Part shown: positions 34,743 to 45,690 of the stretch, in pieces
How the letters are laid out: each line of letters begins with the position of its first letter
Position numbering within the stretch: position 1 is the stretch's first letter
NCBI GenBank assembly: GCA_029298735.1
Contig: JANSLP010000056.1
Location: 1-64,000 of the forward strand
DNA length: 64,000 nt
Direction: 5' to 3'
DNA from: Ophiostoma sp. CBS 140.51
Taxonomy: Eukaryota > Ascomycota > Sordariomycetes > Ophiostomatales > Ophiostomataceae
Translations under genes and position numbers: made by a program
Notes under the pieces: generated by a model
Told to the model about the DNA's origin: nothing
The model's input: the letters and a program-made list of their open reading frames with translations, nothing else
The model's database searches: none

Positions 34743-36277
34743 TCAAATCTTCTTCAGGGGGCTCCAGCCGACCTGAACATAGCGCGCCGCAAAGAAAATG
34801 ACGAAGCTAGCCGCCATGGTGGCACCCGAAAAGAGCTGCATGCCCACAAAATTGCCATTGGAAGACGACACGATGGCACCAGCAATGGGGGAGCCAGTGA
34901 GAGCACCGAGACTTTGGACGGCAAAAGACAAGCCGTTGCGGATACCAATCTGCCGGATGTCGGAGATCTGAGCGATGAGAGTCGGACCCATGCTGATAAA
35001 GCCACCAGAGGAAAAGCCAAAGACCATCGCATAGGCGACGATGGCGCCGGTGCTCTTGCCGGGAATCCAGAGGCCGAGGGTGACCACTGTTGAGAGCGCC
35101 GTGATGCAGAGCATTATGTTAAATCGACCAACGCGGTCGGCCACAATACCAGGAACGATTCGACCGACGATGCTATGTAATATGTTAGAGAGATGTAAAG
35201 ACAATAAAACGTGAAAGAAAAAAGTGAAAAGTTGTCGTACCTGACCGCGTTAATAATCGGTAGTAGATAGGGCAGTAGATCTGGATCGAGGCCTGCCGTT
35301 TGCGCTTGGAGGGCAATGTAGTTGAAAGGCAAGAACATGCCCCAGAAGAAGAAGAAACAACCCACGGTTGTCAACATGAACAGCGGGTCAGCGAAGCTGG
35401 CAACGTAGTCGCCCACCCTCAACGGCTTCGGCCTAGGCGGCACACGGGAGCGGACAGTCACGATGGCGACGGACAGCAACGCCAGAAACAAAAACGCGAC
35501 GGAGCGGACAGCCCACGGAAAACCCACGCGGGCAATTAGCTGGTTGAGCATGATAGGCAGCACCACGCCACCCATAGAAGCACCGGAGCACATAACACCA
35601 AACGCCGCGGCCCGGCGCTTTAAAAACCACGACACCACCGACGCCATGCACGCGTTGAACACGGCCGATGCGCCAATGGACGAACAGACGCTCTGCGCGA
35701 GGAGGAATTGGTAGTACTTGGTGGACGTGCTGACCATCATGAGGCCAAAAACGTACAGCACCGTGCCCAGGACCAAAAGGGGACGTGGTCCAACGACGTC
35801 GTATATGCGGCCGTAGACGAGCCCACCGAAAACGACAAAAAATGCTTCCACAGACAGAATCCAACTGACGGTGCCCTGGCTGTAGTCTGCTAGCGGTCCG
35901 CTGACGTAGTAGTCTTCGAAGGCGCCCATGCAGTTAATGAGCCCAAAGCTGCAGAAGAGGCCACACCAGCCGCCAAAGACAACAAGCCAAGCCCGCACGC
36001 CGCCGTCGGGGAAGTCAGCTGGGTTAAACCCCGGCATGCCGCCGCCGTGTGGTCCGCCGTAGCTTCTTGGTTTACCTTCCGAGTGTGCAACAACGGGAGG
36101 GAAGACTGCTAAGCCATTTTCCGGTGGTGGTGGTGATGGAGACACGACAACGTCTTCTGATCTGCGAAGCTGTTTTGTCTTGACGTCGTTCGATACATGG
36201 AGTACTGGCGGCTTTTCTGTATACTGCAATGTTTCTTTGGTGCTGTTTGAGTGCGAGGATGGTCGAGAGTCTGCCAT
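34743..36277 (-). CDS. MFS transporter, monocarboxylate (MCT/MCH) type
   Basis: Two exons, 36277-35241 and 35172-34743, encode 488 residues. The frame extends upstream to 36316 only through a GTG, so the ATG at 36277 (MADSRPSS) is chosen. The intron (GTACGA..CATAG) joins LPIINAV to SIVGRIVPGIVADRVGRFN, restoring an unbroken membrane segment and the MFS loop. PDGGVRAWLVVFGGW marks the first membrane segment of the fungal monocarboxylate-porter family. Members move carboxylates such as lactate or pyruvate, riboflavin or unknown acids across the plasma membrane; the substrate is not predictable. It lies upstream of the rhamnosidase gene on the same strand and may export or import products of that block. 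Confidence 0.87.
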
Positions 36278-37298
36278 ATTGTCTGTCTGTACGACAAATT
36301 CTAGGAGATGGTACACTAGAGGGGCTTGCGTTCGTTTATTGAAGAAAGAAGAAAAAGGTATAGCGTTGCCTATTATTCAAGTCTTGTCGATATTTATACG
36401 TGGGTGGCATTTGGCAACCTGGCGCTTTTATTTTGTTTTATTTTCTCTTTTGTTAATTTTCCATTTTGAATTTTTCATAAACACAATAAATACACCATGA
36501 AGCATCAACCAACAAGCATCTCGTACAAACAAAATACCGAAGACATTACTTCTATGATACCGAATGTTGTCTGGGTTTCGGTCTGTCTATGAGGCCTCGC
36601 AAATCCGAGCAGAAAAGAAATAGAAAATACAACAACAGCTCGGGCGAGCCCAGCCTTAGACTGTCACTGTCTGTCTTGACTTTTTCTACTTTCTTCCATG
36701 TCCCGGTTTACGAACGGCAAAGTATTCACCATGAGTTGATAGTTTGATACCATGTTCTACTCTCCTGCTCATCTTCCTTGTCTGCTATCCGGTCTATGAT
36801 ACACCGAAGCAAAAAAAAGAAACTGGTCGTCGTGCTCGGCAGATTGTCGACCAAAGTCTAGATGGTCATCTTCCCCACACGCACAGTGTCGGCTCGTGGG
36901 AATAGAGCTCCAGTTATTCTCCACGATTCTTTTGGTGACCCCTGATCGAGCTGTCTCCGAGCCCAAGTCGGATGTCCGAGCTGGTGTAAGTCACATACAC
37001 AACTCGCTATTGCATTCGACCAAAGAGTGAAGGCGGGCTAAGGGGTGTCCCGACGTTGCATTCATTTGCCTTGTACGGGATATTGGGCAACAAACAACAT
37101 TTCCTCAAGCTTGCCGGTTCGGTTGGTCTCGTCCAATATCTTCAAGCCACGCTTGAGTGCGGCGTGCAGGATGTACGGTTTTATTTCTTTTCTTACGCAA
37201 AGCTAAACTTTTCGAATATTGTAATTTTGTACACAAAATTTAATATATTTTTATTATTATTTCAGCTATTGTTCTAGTCAGCTACATCTTCCACAAGT
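36278..37298. other. Intergenic region, promoter of the monocarboxylate-type carrier
   Basis: 1.0 kb between the MFS start and the rhamnosidase stop (both minus strand). The part near 36420-36500 and 37190-37270 is A+T rich. No gene is recognised. Confidence 0.5.
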
Positions 37299-39845
37299 CT
37301 ACAGTCCTGTAACGTACGTACGGAGTGCGTTTGTCACCCAGCCAAACTGGCCTCGTACTCTAACCACCTGGTCATTTGTGCATCCCAGCACGATCTCGCC
37401 GTTGGGTTGCCACGAGACAGAGAGTGCATTGCTGCTATCACCACCGGGCAGCACAAACTTGGCAGACATGTCCTCGACAAGACTTCGCTTGGGTGCAATC
37501 TGCACCTGCGCCACAGCAGAGTCGTTCTCCTCTTCACCATGTACACGGGCTAGGTATGGCTTGCTCTGGTACTGGATACCTAGCACTTCGCAAACAATCT
37601 CGTACAGTGGCACAGCGCTCCAGCCGTGACAGTCGCTGCGCACCATGCTCTCGCTCTCGGCCCATGTCGTCAGATTTTGCTGTAGCATGGCATCCCATGG
37701 CGCGATCAACGCCAGCCAGCATTCCTCGTATACACCTGCCTCACTGGCAGCGCGAAACAAGTAAAAGGCGAGTGAGAAACTGGCTTTGGCCAACTTGTGT
37801 TCCTCCCGCTGCAGGATGGTGCGGCGCATGAGTGTCTTGCCGTCTTCGACGCTGTCCACGCAGCCGGAAAGCAGCGCAAAGATCTGCACATGCTGGCTCC
37901 GGCCGTCAGTAGTGGAAGTAACGGAGTTTCGTGGGCTGTCCAGGAAAAACCCCGTGGCCTCGTCGTAGCAGTGCGTCCGCACGGCACGGACGATGCGCTT
38001 GTGGCGCGCATTGTACTCGCGGGCTGTGTCTCGGCGGCCGAGGAAAACACACAATTCGCTGGCCTTGCGAAGCGTGTACGCGTATAGGAGACTGTGAAAT
38101 GTGGCACACCCGCCGGGCTGGTGGTAGGCGGGTGGCACGCCGACGCCGCGGATGCCCAACCCGGGCGTAAACCAGCCCTGGACCCAGTCGACATATGGCC
38201 AGCAGTCGGCGTCGAACTTGCCGACCAGTCCCAAATCCTCGTTGATACGCTCATCAAAGTAGTTGAGAATGCCGTCAACCGTGCCCATGTATTTTTTCAA
38301 CAAGCGCTCGTCGCCCACGTAGACCATGTGGTCGTGCACCATGAGCACCCAATACAGCGAGAACGTGGGGATGCTGATGCTGCCGCCGCGGTTGGGGAAA
38401 TAGGTGTCGAGGAGTCCATCGTCGCGTCGCGATGCATAAAACTCGCTCATGGTCTTGCGCGCCAGGCGGTCGTCACCGCGGGCCACGAGGTACGTAAACA
38501 GAATCTGGCTGCGGGCGTCCATGATGAACTGGTTCTGCTCGTAGTAGGGACAGTCTTCGTAGGTCTCGTGCATACAGCTGCGCAGCGTGTGCAGGGAGAT
38601 ATCCCAGAGGCGCGTGACAAAGGACGATGACGTTGATATGGTGGTTGTGACATGCACGGGTAGATAGGTGGCCCTGTACGTGAAAGCCGTGACGGCCAGC
38701 GGACTTGCCTTGGTGGTGATCGTGAGGCGGATGTAGCGAAATGTGCGCCACCAAAAGGGCGAGTAGTGGTTGGCGCCATGCCGATGGGGGGCGTACACAT
38801 CTTTAGACCCATACAGCACCCCATTCTGATAATCGGTGCGGTTACCCTTGGTGCGCGGCGCGCCGCCGTCCATGGACGCCTCGTAGCATTCCGAGTATAG
38901 AATGTCGACCGTGGGACTCACGTCATCATCGCCGGTGCCGGCAAAGTCGCACGCGAAATCAACAAAGCCAGTCGCCAACCTGTCGCACCTAATGTCGACC
39001 GAGAACGTTGTGTTTGCTGGGACGTGAGCCGATACTGACTGACCGCCATCGTTGCCCCGTAGCATCTTGTTCCATGTGTCTATGGCAGTCTTGTCTGACG
39101 CCGTCACGACACTGTCAAAACGGCTGAAGTCTTCCGTCAATGCCGGAATTTCACGAGGAAAGAGCCTACGAGGGTCGAGCATCGGAGAGTTGAACCGTGT
39201 CGGAGAGTTGGTAATGGCTGCCGGCCACTGTCCGTCATCGTATGAAAGCGTCTGCCAACCTGTGGACGCCAGCTGGCCGACGACGCGCTCGTTGATACCG
39301 AGAAACTGGGGTCCCAGTTGCGGATCCCATTCGGAATCGGCGGCAATCTGGACAGAGACGTCCTTCTTTGCCTTCCATGTTGTATCTGTGTGGATAACTT
39401 GGCCCTGTTGGTTTTAGATATGGAACGTGAGAATGGAGAAAAAGAGAAGGGGAGGACATACGCCGATGTTGCAGGTTAAGAGAAAGCCAGGTACGGCACT
39501 CCGGACCATTGAGAGACACCCCGGATGCGTGCTGGAAAAGCGCAGCACAGTCGCGGCCAAGACATTGCATCCCAGCCGGAGGTGCTCTCTGATGTCCACG
39601 GTCTCATAGATCCAGTGCTGCAGATAGCTCTTACACGGTCCAAAACTGATGCTCTCACCGTTGAGGTAGAGCCGGTACCGAGTGTCGGCGGTAACATGGA
39701 GCAAGACGGGCTCAGAAGGGATGTTGTCTGCAATCTCAAACGTCTTGCGAAACAGAACGAACTGGCCTGGGGCAGCCGCGTCGTTAAAGTCGCTGGTCCA
39801 AATCCATTGTGCATCAGCTGATGGGAAGAGCGTTACGCCGGCCAT
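37299..39845 (-). CDS. GH78 alpha-L-rhamnosidase-like glycoside hydrolase
   Basis: Two exons, 39845-39462 and 39404-37299, encode 829 residues. The ATG at 39845 begins MAGVTLFPSADAQWIW with no signal peptide, so the enzyme is probably intracellular. The intron (GTATGT..AACAG) joins LLTCNIG to GQVIHTDTTW. The N-terminal part is beta-sandwich-like (RKTFEI, RYRLYLNGE, GP). The catalytic (alpha/alpha)6 barrel contains ETYEDCPYYEQ at about 408-418, the acidic signature of GH78 enzymes, and DADCWPYVDWVQGW, HQPGGCATFHSLLY and WSAVPLYEI further on. GH78 enzymes release terminal rhamnose from plant glycosides and pectin fragments. Together with an adjacent esterase and two transporters it suggests uptake of a plant glycoside followed by cytosolic cleavage. 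Confidence 0.88.
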
Positions 39846-40737
39846 CGTGAAATTGCCCCTGTGTGATGCGATGGACGAGGTTTGTGTTGAGCTGTGTACT
39901 GTACGTACAGTATGTCCGTGTTGTTACTTCTTGCTGAAACATTATGTGTCCTTTCAAACATACTGGAGCCAGCGTTTTGAAGTAGCAGGAGACTCTTACT
40001 CTTACGGATCCCCAATCGGTCTCGCCGTGGACTCGCCCATGCCGAGGCCAACATGCCGTTGAACCGACCCTCTATCGGGACAGTTGACACCGAAGCGGGG
40101 TGGTCATCATTGAAAACAACGTACTGATCAACGCTCGATTCATCTAAGTTTTCTCTCGCCGGGAGCTGTTGTTTGCCGACTACCTACCGCTGCCACGTTT
40201 TCTTCCACGTTTTTTGGTCGTCTCATATCGTATGCTCGGCTTATCGTCTTCGCGATGTTCGTCTTCTGTTTGTCTGGCCGCGTCATAGTTTGGTCCGGTG
40301 TCGTCTGGCCGTGGCTGTCTAACCAAAAGACGGTTAAGTCTTTGGAGAACAAGAGACGATGCGGTCGTACGTCCACATCTTGTCTGTGAACTGCACCGCA
40401 CAAGGTGGAGTCGAAAAAGGATCTATTGATACTAGCTTCACTTCGGAGGTATTATGAGGGGCCACTTACCCCAGAGAGCCCCCAGAAAAGAAGATAAAAT
40501 GACACTAGGCCGATAGATCCGACGCCAACATGCCCGCTCGGAGTGGACCACAACTGGCAGCCAAACCCCAAGAGAAATGTGGGAATTCGGGGTGCGGAGA
40601 ACGGGGTAGTGCGTGGTATTAGCACAATTCATGGATCATTGTCGTTATCTGTGCACTGTTATTTGTTATTCGTTTCACTATTTCCATTTTCTATGCACCA
40701 TTTTCTATCTCCCCATCTATATTGCCACCACTCGTTG
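39846..40737. other. Intergenic region, rhamnosidase promoter
   Basis: About 890 bp between the rhamnosidase start and the stop of the esterase gene. It holds the rhamnosidase promoter. No conserved coding potential is seen. Confidence 0.5.
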
Positions 40738-41730
40738 TTACTCCGCGTTTCTGAGCACCCGCTTGAGCCACGCCAGGCGGGCTTGCGCACAGTCCTGCGA
40801 CACCTGCGCCGTCGGCACCAACTGGTCAAAGCCGTGCCATGCGCCCGGCCACACGTGCAGTTCCACAGGCACCCCCTGTTCCGACAGCTTCTGCGCAAAG
40901 TTGATGTCCTCGTCGCGAAAGGGCTCGGCCGAGCCGACATCAATAAACGTCTGGGCGAGGCCAGATACGTCTGCGGCCCGCCCTGGCACTGCATAGACGA
41001 GAGTCTCCGTCCCATGGTCCCCCTCTTTCACTCCAGTGAGGTACATGTCCCAAGCCGCTATGTTGCTGGCACCGGTCCAGAGCCCTTCGGTCATGTACTG
41101 CTTGCTCGAAGCGCTGCTTGTCGTGTGGTCGAGCATGGGGTACATCAGACACTGTGCCATGACACGAGGGCCGCCGCGGTCGCGTGAAAGAAGCGCGACG
41201 CCCGCCGCCAAACCGCCACCGGCCGAGGCGCCCGCGAGAATGATGCGACGAGGGTCAATATGCAGCTCCGCCGTCGAGGCAAACAGCCACTGTAGACCCG
41301 CATAACAGTCCTCGAGGGCGGCCGGGTAGGGGTGCTCTGGCGCGAGCCTATACTCGACACTGACCATGACAATGTTGCACGCCTTGATCCAACCAAACAA
41401 GGCGGAAATGTCCGAGAAGCGCGTCCCAGCCACCATGCCACCTCCATGGATAAAGTAGACAGCGGCTGATGGAAGTGTCGATAGAGGGACTGCAGTAAAG
41501 TCTTTGCGGCGCAGGATGGCCACGTCGAGCTGCCGGCCATCTTGACTGTCGATGGTCCGCGCCTCGTGGGCAATCTCTGGATCGATCAGTACCGCTTCCG
41601 CCGTCGACTTGCCGTTGACAATCCTACGTAGAAAGCCCAGAGACTGTCGGCAGAGTGGTGCTCGAGTGCCAAGGGCCTGGAGGACGCCCACGAGCTCTTT
41701 GTCGAAGGGTATTAGTGTGTGGGAGGTCAT
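40738..41730 (-). CDS. alpha/beta-hydrolase of the hormone-sensitive-lipase (family IV) type
   Basis: An intronless 330-residue protein with an ATG start and no signal peptide. The oxyanion motif HGGG is at 95-98, the nucleophile elbow GASAG at 167-171 (Ser169), the acid is probably in GSAEPFRDED (about 260-268) and the His in GAWHGF near the C terminus. This is the family IV esterase/lipase arrangement; EYRLAPEHPYPAALED after the HGGG is diagnostic. Such enzymes hydrolyse short-chain esters, including acetylated sugars and phenolics. It is divergent from the sugar-transporter gene with a 560-bp shared promoter, so both are likely co-regulated; removal of acyl groups from an imported glycoside is a reasonable guess. 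Confidence 0.9.
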   Translation of the reverse strand: MTSHTLIPFDKELVGVLQALGTRAPLCRQSLGFLRRIVNGKSTAEAVLIDPEIAHEARTIDSQDGRQLDVAILRRKDFTAVPLSTLPSAAVYFIHGGGMVAGTRFSDISALFGWIKACNIVMVSVEYRLAPEHPYPAALEDCYAGLQWLFASTAELHIDPRRIILAGASAGGGLAAGVALLSRDRGGPRVMAQCLMYPMLDHTTSSASSKQYMTEGLWTGASNIAAWDMYLTGVKEGDHGTETLVYAVPGRAADVSGLAQTFIDVGSAEPFRDEDINFAQKLSEQGVPVELHVWPGAWHGFDQLVPTAQVSQDCAQARLAWLKRVLRNAE

Positions 41731-42293
41731 GGTTGGTCCTGAGTTGTTTATTTGCTTTGTCCAGCTTTCGTTGTTTTTCTGAGATGTTGCTCTTGGTTTT
41801 TTATGTGCTGGTCCCTGACTTTTCTTCTCATCTCGGCTTAACGGACTCGCTTAGAATTAATTCCGATGCGAGCTGGTGATGAGACGATGGTTAACAAGAA
41901 GATCGATGCAGTGACAACATGTGAGACAAGATAGTTGACCAGTTCTCGTTATCTATTATACCGACCATAAAAATCGTTGAAAAATAGAAGAGGGGGAGGT
42001 GAGCAAGGTCGACTATACGGAGTAGAATGGTACGAGGCGTTGGTGGAGAAGTGGATAAGATCTTGTTTTGATCTAGCCCTGCAGCCGTTCAGGAGAACGG
42101 TGAGACCCCAAGGGACGACCCCAAGTCCACATATTTACCCCGGATTTCCCCCACTGTCAATCCATCCCCAGAATTTTCTTTTCCAGTAAGGCCAACAGGT
42201 TGAAAATAACCGAGAGAAAACAACACAATCCAACAAACAAGACACCACCTACCATTTCTTCTTTTCGGTCTTCTCCCCCCTTTTCTTTTGGCA
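41731..42293. promoter_or_regulatory. Shared divergent promoter: esterase and sugar transporter
   Basis: A 563-bp bidirectional region. It contains a TACGGAGTA at 42016-42024 and a pyrimidine-rich leader just before the transporter ATG. Specific factor sites could not be assigned with confidence. Confidence 0.5.
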
Positions 42294-44283
42294 ATGGCAG
42301 CTAGAAACGACACTGTCCTCCCTGACATCCACGGAGGCCCCGACACCAAGTCCACAGACGAACACATTGAACTCGCCGCTGTCACGACTTACGACGAGAG
42401 TCAGTTGTCCATCTGGCAAGCCCTCAAAGCCAATCCGCGCGTCATCCTGTACTCGGCCATTGTCAACCTCGGGCCCATTCTTTACGGCTACGATGTCATT
42501 GTCAGTGGTGCTATTGTGGCCTTGCCTGGATTCTTGTCAGTTTTTTTCTCTTCTTCCACCACTCCCACGTCATTAGACTAACGTTAATCCCACACTCTAG
42601 AAACGTCTATGGTGCCGAGATTGACGGATATCTGTCGCTGCCGGCCACGTGGCAGGCCCTGTGGACGGCCTTTGTCCAGCTCGGCATCATGGTGGGCGCG
42701 CTATCAGGCGGCTGGATCCAGGACCGCTTCGGCAGACGTTTGTCCTTTTTCTTGGGCGGCTTTGTCTCCGCCATCGGTACGGACTACGACACGAAGAGTG
42801 CTCGTGAGAACATTTTATTTGAGAAAGATGCTGACCTATTGCAGGCGTTGGAATTGCTTTCGGATCCTGCTATCCTGAATCCTTTCTCTCCCGCCGCATT
42901 GCCTTCTTCTTTGCTAAGATCTGCATCGGCCTAGGCATGGGCTTTCTCATTGCTACCTGTCAGACCTATATTTCCGAGATTGCATCACCCAAGATCCGTG
43001 GCCCGCTGTTGGGTCTCTACACGTTTATGGCGGTATGTCGGATCATCTTTTGCCAGTTTCGTATTCCGTAACAGAAGTACATGTTGACATTAAGAACACA
43101 GACCGTCGGCCAGATTATCTCCATTACAATCATCTTCAAGAGAGTCACCATCATGGACATCTCCTCTTTCGAAGTACGCTCACATTGAATTTCTTCTTGT
43201 TTCTTTGCTTTCATTTCTCCACCCATATGTTCTAACCGCTGCATGAGTAGATCCCCTTTGCTACGCAATGGGTCTTCTCCGGCCTTTGCATGATCGCCGC
43301 CATTGTCATCCCTGAGAGTCCCGTCTACCTCCTATCCAAGTCCCGCGTCGAGGACGCTGAGGCGTCCTACCGCAGACTGCACGGCCCTCATGTCGACAGC
43401 CATGCTGCCATCAGCCGCCTGTGGGCCACCGTCGAGCACGAGCAAGAAATTGCCAAGAATGTGAAGTCCGTCGGCTTCCTCGACTGCTTCAAGGGTATCG
43501 ACGTCCGTCGCACGCGCATCATCCTCGTCCTCAACGCCATTCCCCAATTCTGCGGCATCGCCATCATCGCCAACGGTACCTACTACATGGAGTTGTGCGG
43601 CATGAACGCCACCGAGTCATTCCAGCTAGCCGAGATCGGCATCGGCCTGCTCCTGGCGTCGACGGTGATTTCGTGGTTTGCCATTTCGACGATTGGCCGG
43701 CGCCTAATCATTGTTATGAGCCCGATCATGGTCGGTCTCCTGTACATGGGCATGGGTGTCGCTGGCACTTTTCCTGTCACTAACCGCACGGCATGGTACG
43801 TTAAAACAGCCCCCCTTCCCTCATCTGTTCCGTCTGCCGTTCTGACTATGTAGGGCCGCTGGTGTGATGCTCATTTTGATTTGCTTCTTCTACGGCACGG
43901 GTCTCGGGACGGCATTCCCTGTCACGGCCGCTGAAGTGTCGTCAGTTCGTCTCCGCGCCAAGAGTTCCGGCCTCGGATTTTTCATGAATGCGTTCTCGGC
44001 CTGGGTCTTTGCGTTCGTGTCACCGTACATGTACTCGCCCGGTGCCGGAAACGGTAACTTGGGTGCCAAAACCGGTTTTGTTTTTATGGGGCTCAGTTTC
44101 ATAGCCTCTGTCATTGCCTACTTTGTGATTCCCGAGACCAAGGGGTTGTCGTATGCCCAGATTGACTACCTATTCGAGAACAAAACGCGGACGCAAGACT
44201 TCCTAAAGCCCTCGTCTCTGATTGGGTTCGAGGAAATCCGGGAAGGTAAGGCCGACCTTGTCGACAAGGAAGAGAATGTGTAG
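42294..44283 (+). CDS. MFS sugar transporter, alpha-glucoside/hexose permease type
   Basis: Six exons: 42294-42535, 42601-42776, 42845-43032, 43102-43173, 43251-43795 and 43854-44283, giving 550 residues. The ATG at 42294 is used because the frame upstream has only a TTG. Sugar-porter marks follow in order: YGYDVIVSGA in TM1, DRFGRR in the first cytosolic loop, PESPVYLL after TM6 (usual form PESPRWL), GRR again after TM8, and PETKGL after TM12. The closest group is the fungal maltose/alpha-glucoside:H+ symporters. Exon 4 is only 72 bp. The unusual Val-Tyr in PESP(VY) may affect substrate or gating. It is divergent from the esterase and near the rhamnosidase, so the cargo may be a plant-derived glycoside. 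Confidence 0.88.
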
Positions 44284-45690
44284 CGTTTCGGCTTGAATCA
44301 TGATACTTTGCGGACAAACTCTTGGTATTAATCGTCAGTGCCTTGTCGTTGCCTATCCAGCAATGCCAGAGGGTTTGGATTCCTGTTTCCCTAAATCAAC
44401 TACATGCAGTGGAGAACCTGGGAAAGAAAACAGGCGTGAATCACCCACTGTAGACGTGTTAGTCTGAACCCGAGATTGTGTGTATCCAGAATCAAGCTTT
44501 ATGACGGCACAAGTGTTTTGGTCTTCTTTTGTTCCGCCTAGCGAATTCCATGCTCTTCTTCCATGCTCTTCTACTTACTCATGCTGTAGTAGAATGCATG
44601 CTCCATTATTACTCTCGTCCCATTTGTTCTCTCGGGCGGCCATTACCAACATTGGAAAATAGGTTACAAGTGACGAGGTGTGAGCCACGTGCCTCTCAAG
44701 AATGAAGCATACGCGGTAGTCGAATGAAGTTTCTGGCTGGGAATTATTTACCAGCAAGTGATTCGCCAGTAAAATGAGAAGGGTGAGAATAGGATTTGAG
44801 AAACAAGCATGGTACGGAGTATTAAATGTCTATTTATCCCGTTATATATATTCGACGCACGGGTCACCGTATTCATAGCATACACGGCATGTGTTCCGTC
44901 AGGTCTAGATCAGGACCAGGGAGAGGACTGTTTAGAAAGGAAAAAGCGAATCCTAGGTAGTATTTGAAATAAAATAACGAGAACAGTATAAATATGAAAA
45001 AAAAAAAACCCGCTTTGCTATGCTGTCCTGTTCTATGCCGCTAGTTCGATTAATGGAGGACGCGTAGGCGTTTGCGAGCATCAAAAGCTCATATCGTGAT
45101 ATCATAGACGGTAGATGACCGGTGGGAAAAACCTAGGAAGCTATTTATATTTTGGCACTCATCATTTTGTACGAAATTGGAAAGGATCGCAATTATCTTC
45201 GGCAAAATACTTCTGAGACGAATGAGTTAACGATTAGTCCAAATGGTACAGTGGAAGGATGGCTGTCGCTGGGACTTTTAGTTACCATTTTAAGAACTGC
45301 GGGGTAGGCCTGTGGCTGGTGTGGCTTTGTTGATCCACTTCTTTCCAGAGGGCATTCACAAAATATGTTATGTATTAAATGTCGCCCCTGGATGTGTCGA
45401 AAGGTGCAGGAGTGATAACACAACAAAACTACTTGTGGCGAGGGCGAATAATGATCAAGGGCAGAGAATGACTTCAAACAAACTTACCAACAGTTCCGCA
45501 CTTGTTTGCCGCGGGGCACGACCAATGGCGCCACGGCGGCTACTCCCGAGGTTCTATTGGCAGCTCGTTGGGCTCTGGTTTCATTTCTGTCCGCGATAAT
45601 CATTGAGACGGGAGCGTCGACTTCTTCCCATTATCATCGTTACTTTTTCCATGTTGACTCTTCTTCGCATCCAAGGCACTTACTGAAGCA
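44284..45690. other. Intergenic region before the NACHT-WD40 gene
   Basis: 1.4 kb holding the sugar-transporter 3' flank and the NACHT-gene promoter. A+T-rich stretches lie near 44820-45010, with an A run at about 44998-45009. No gene is recognised. Confidence 0.5.

Noticed and set aside
9091..44821. Recurring TACGGAG/TACGGAGT in non-coding DNA (9091, 14250 inverted, 14404, 27550, 29027, 37319, 42016, 44813)
   Set aside because: The number of the 7-mer copies is close to what chance predicts for 64 kb on two strands; only the 9-mer is mildly enriched.
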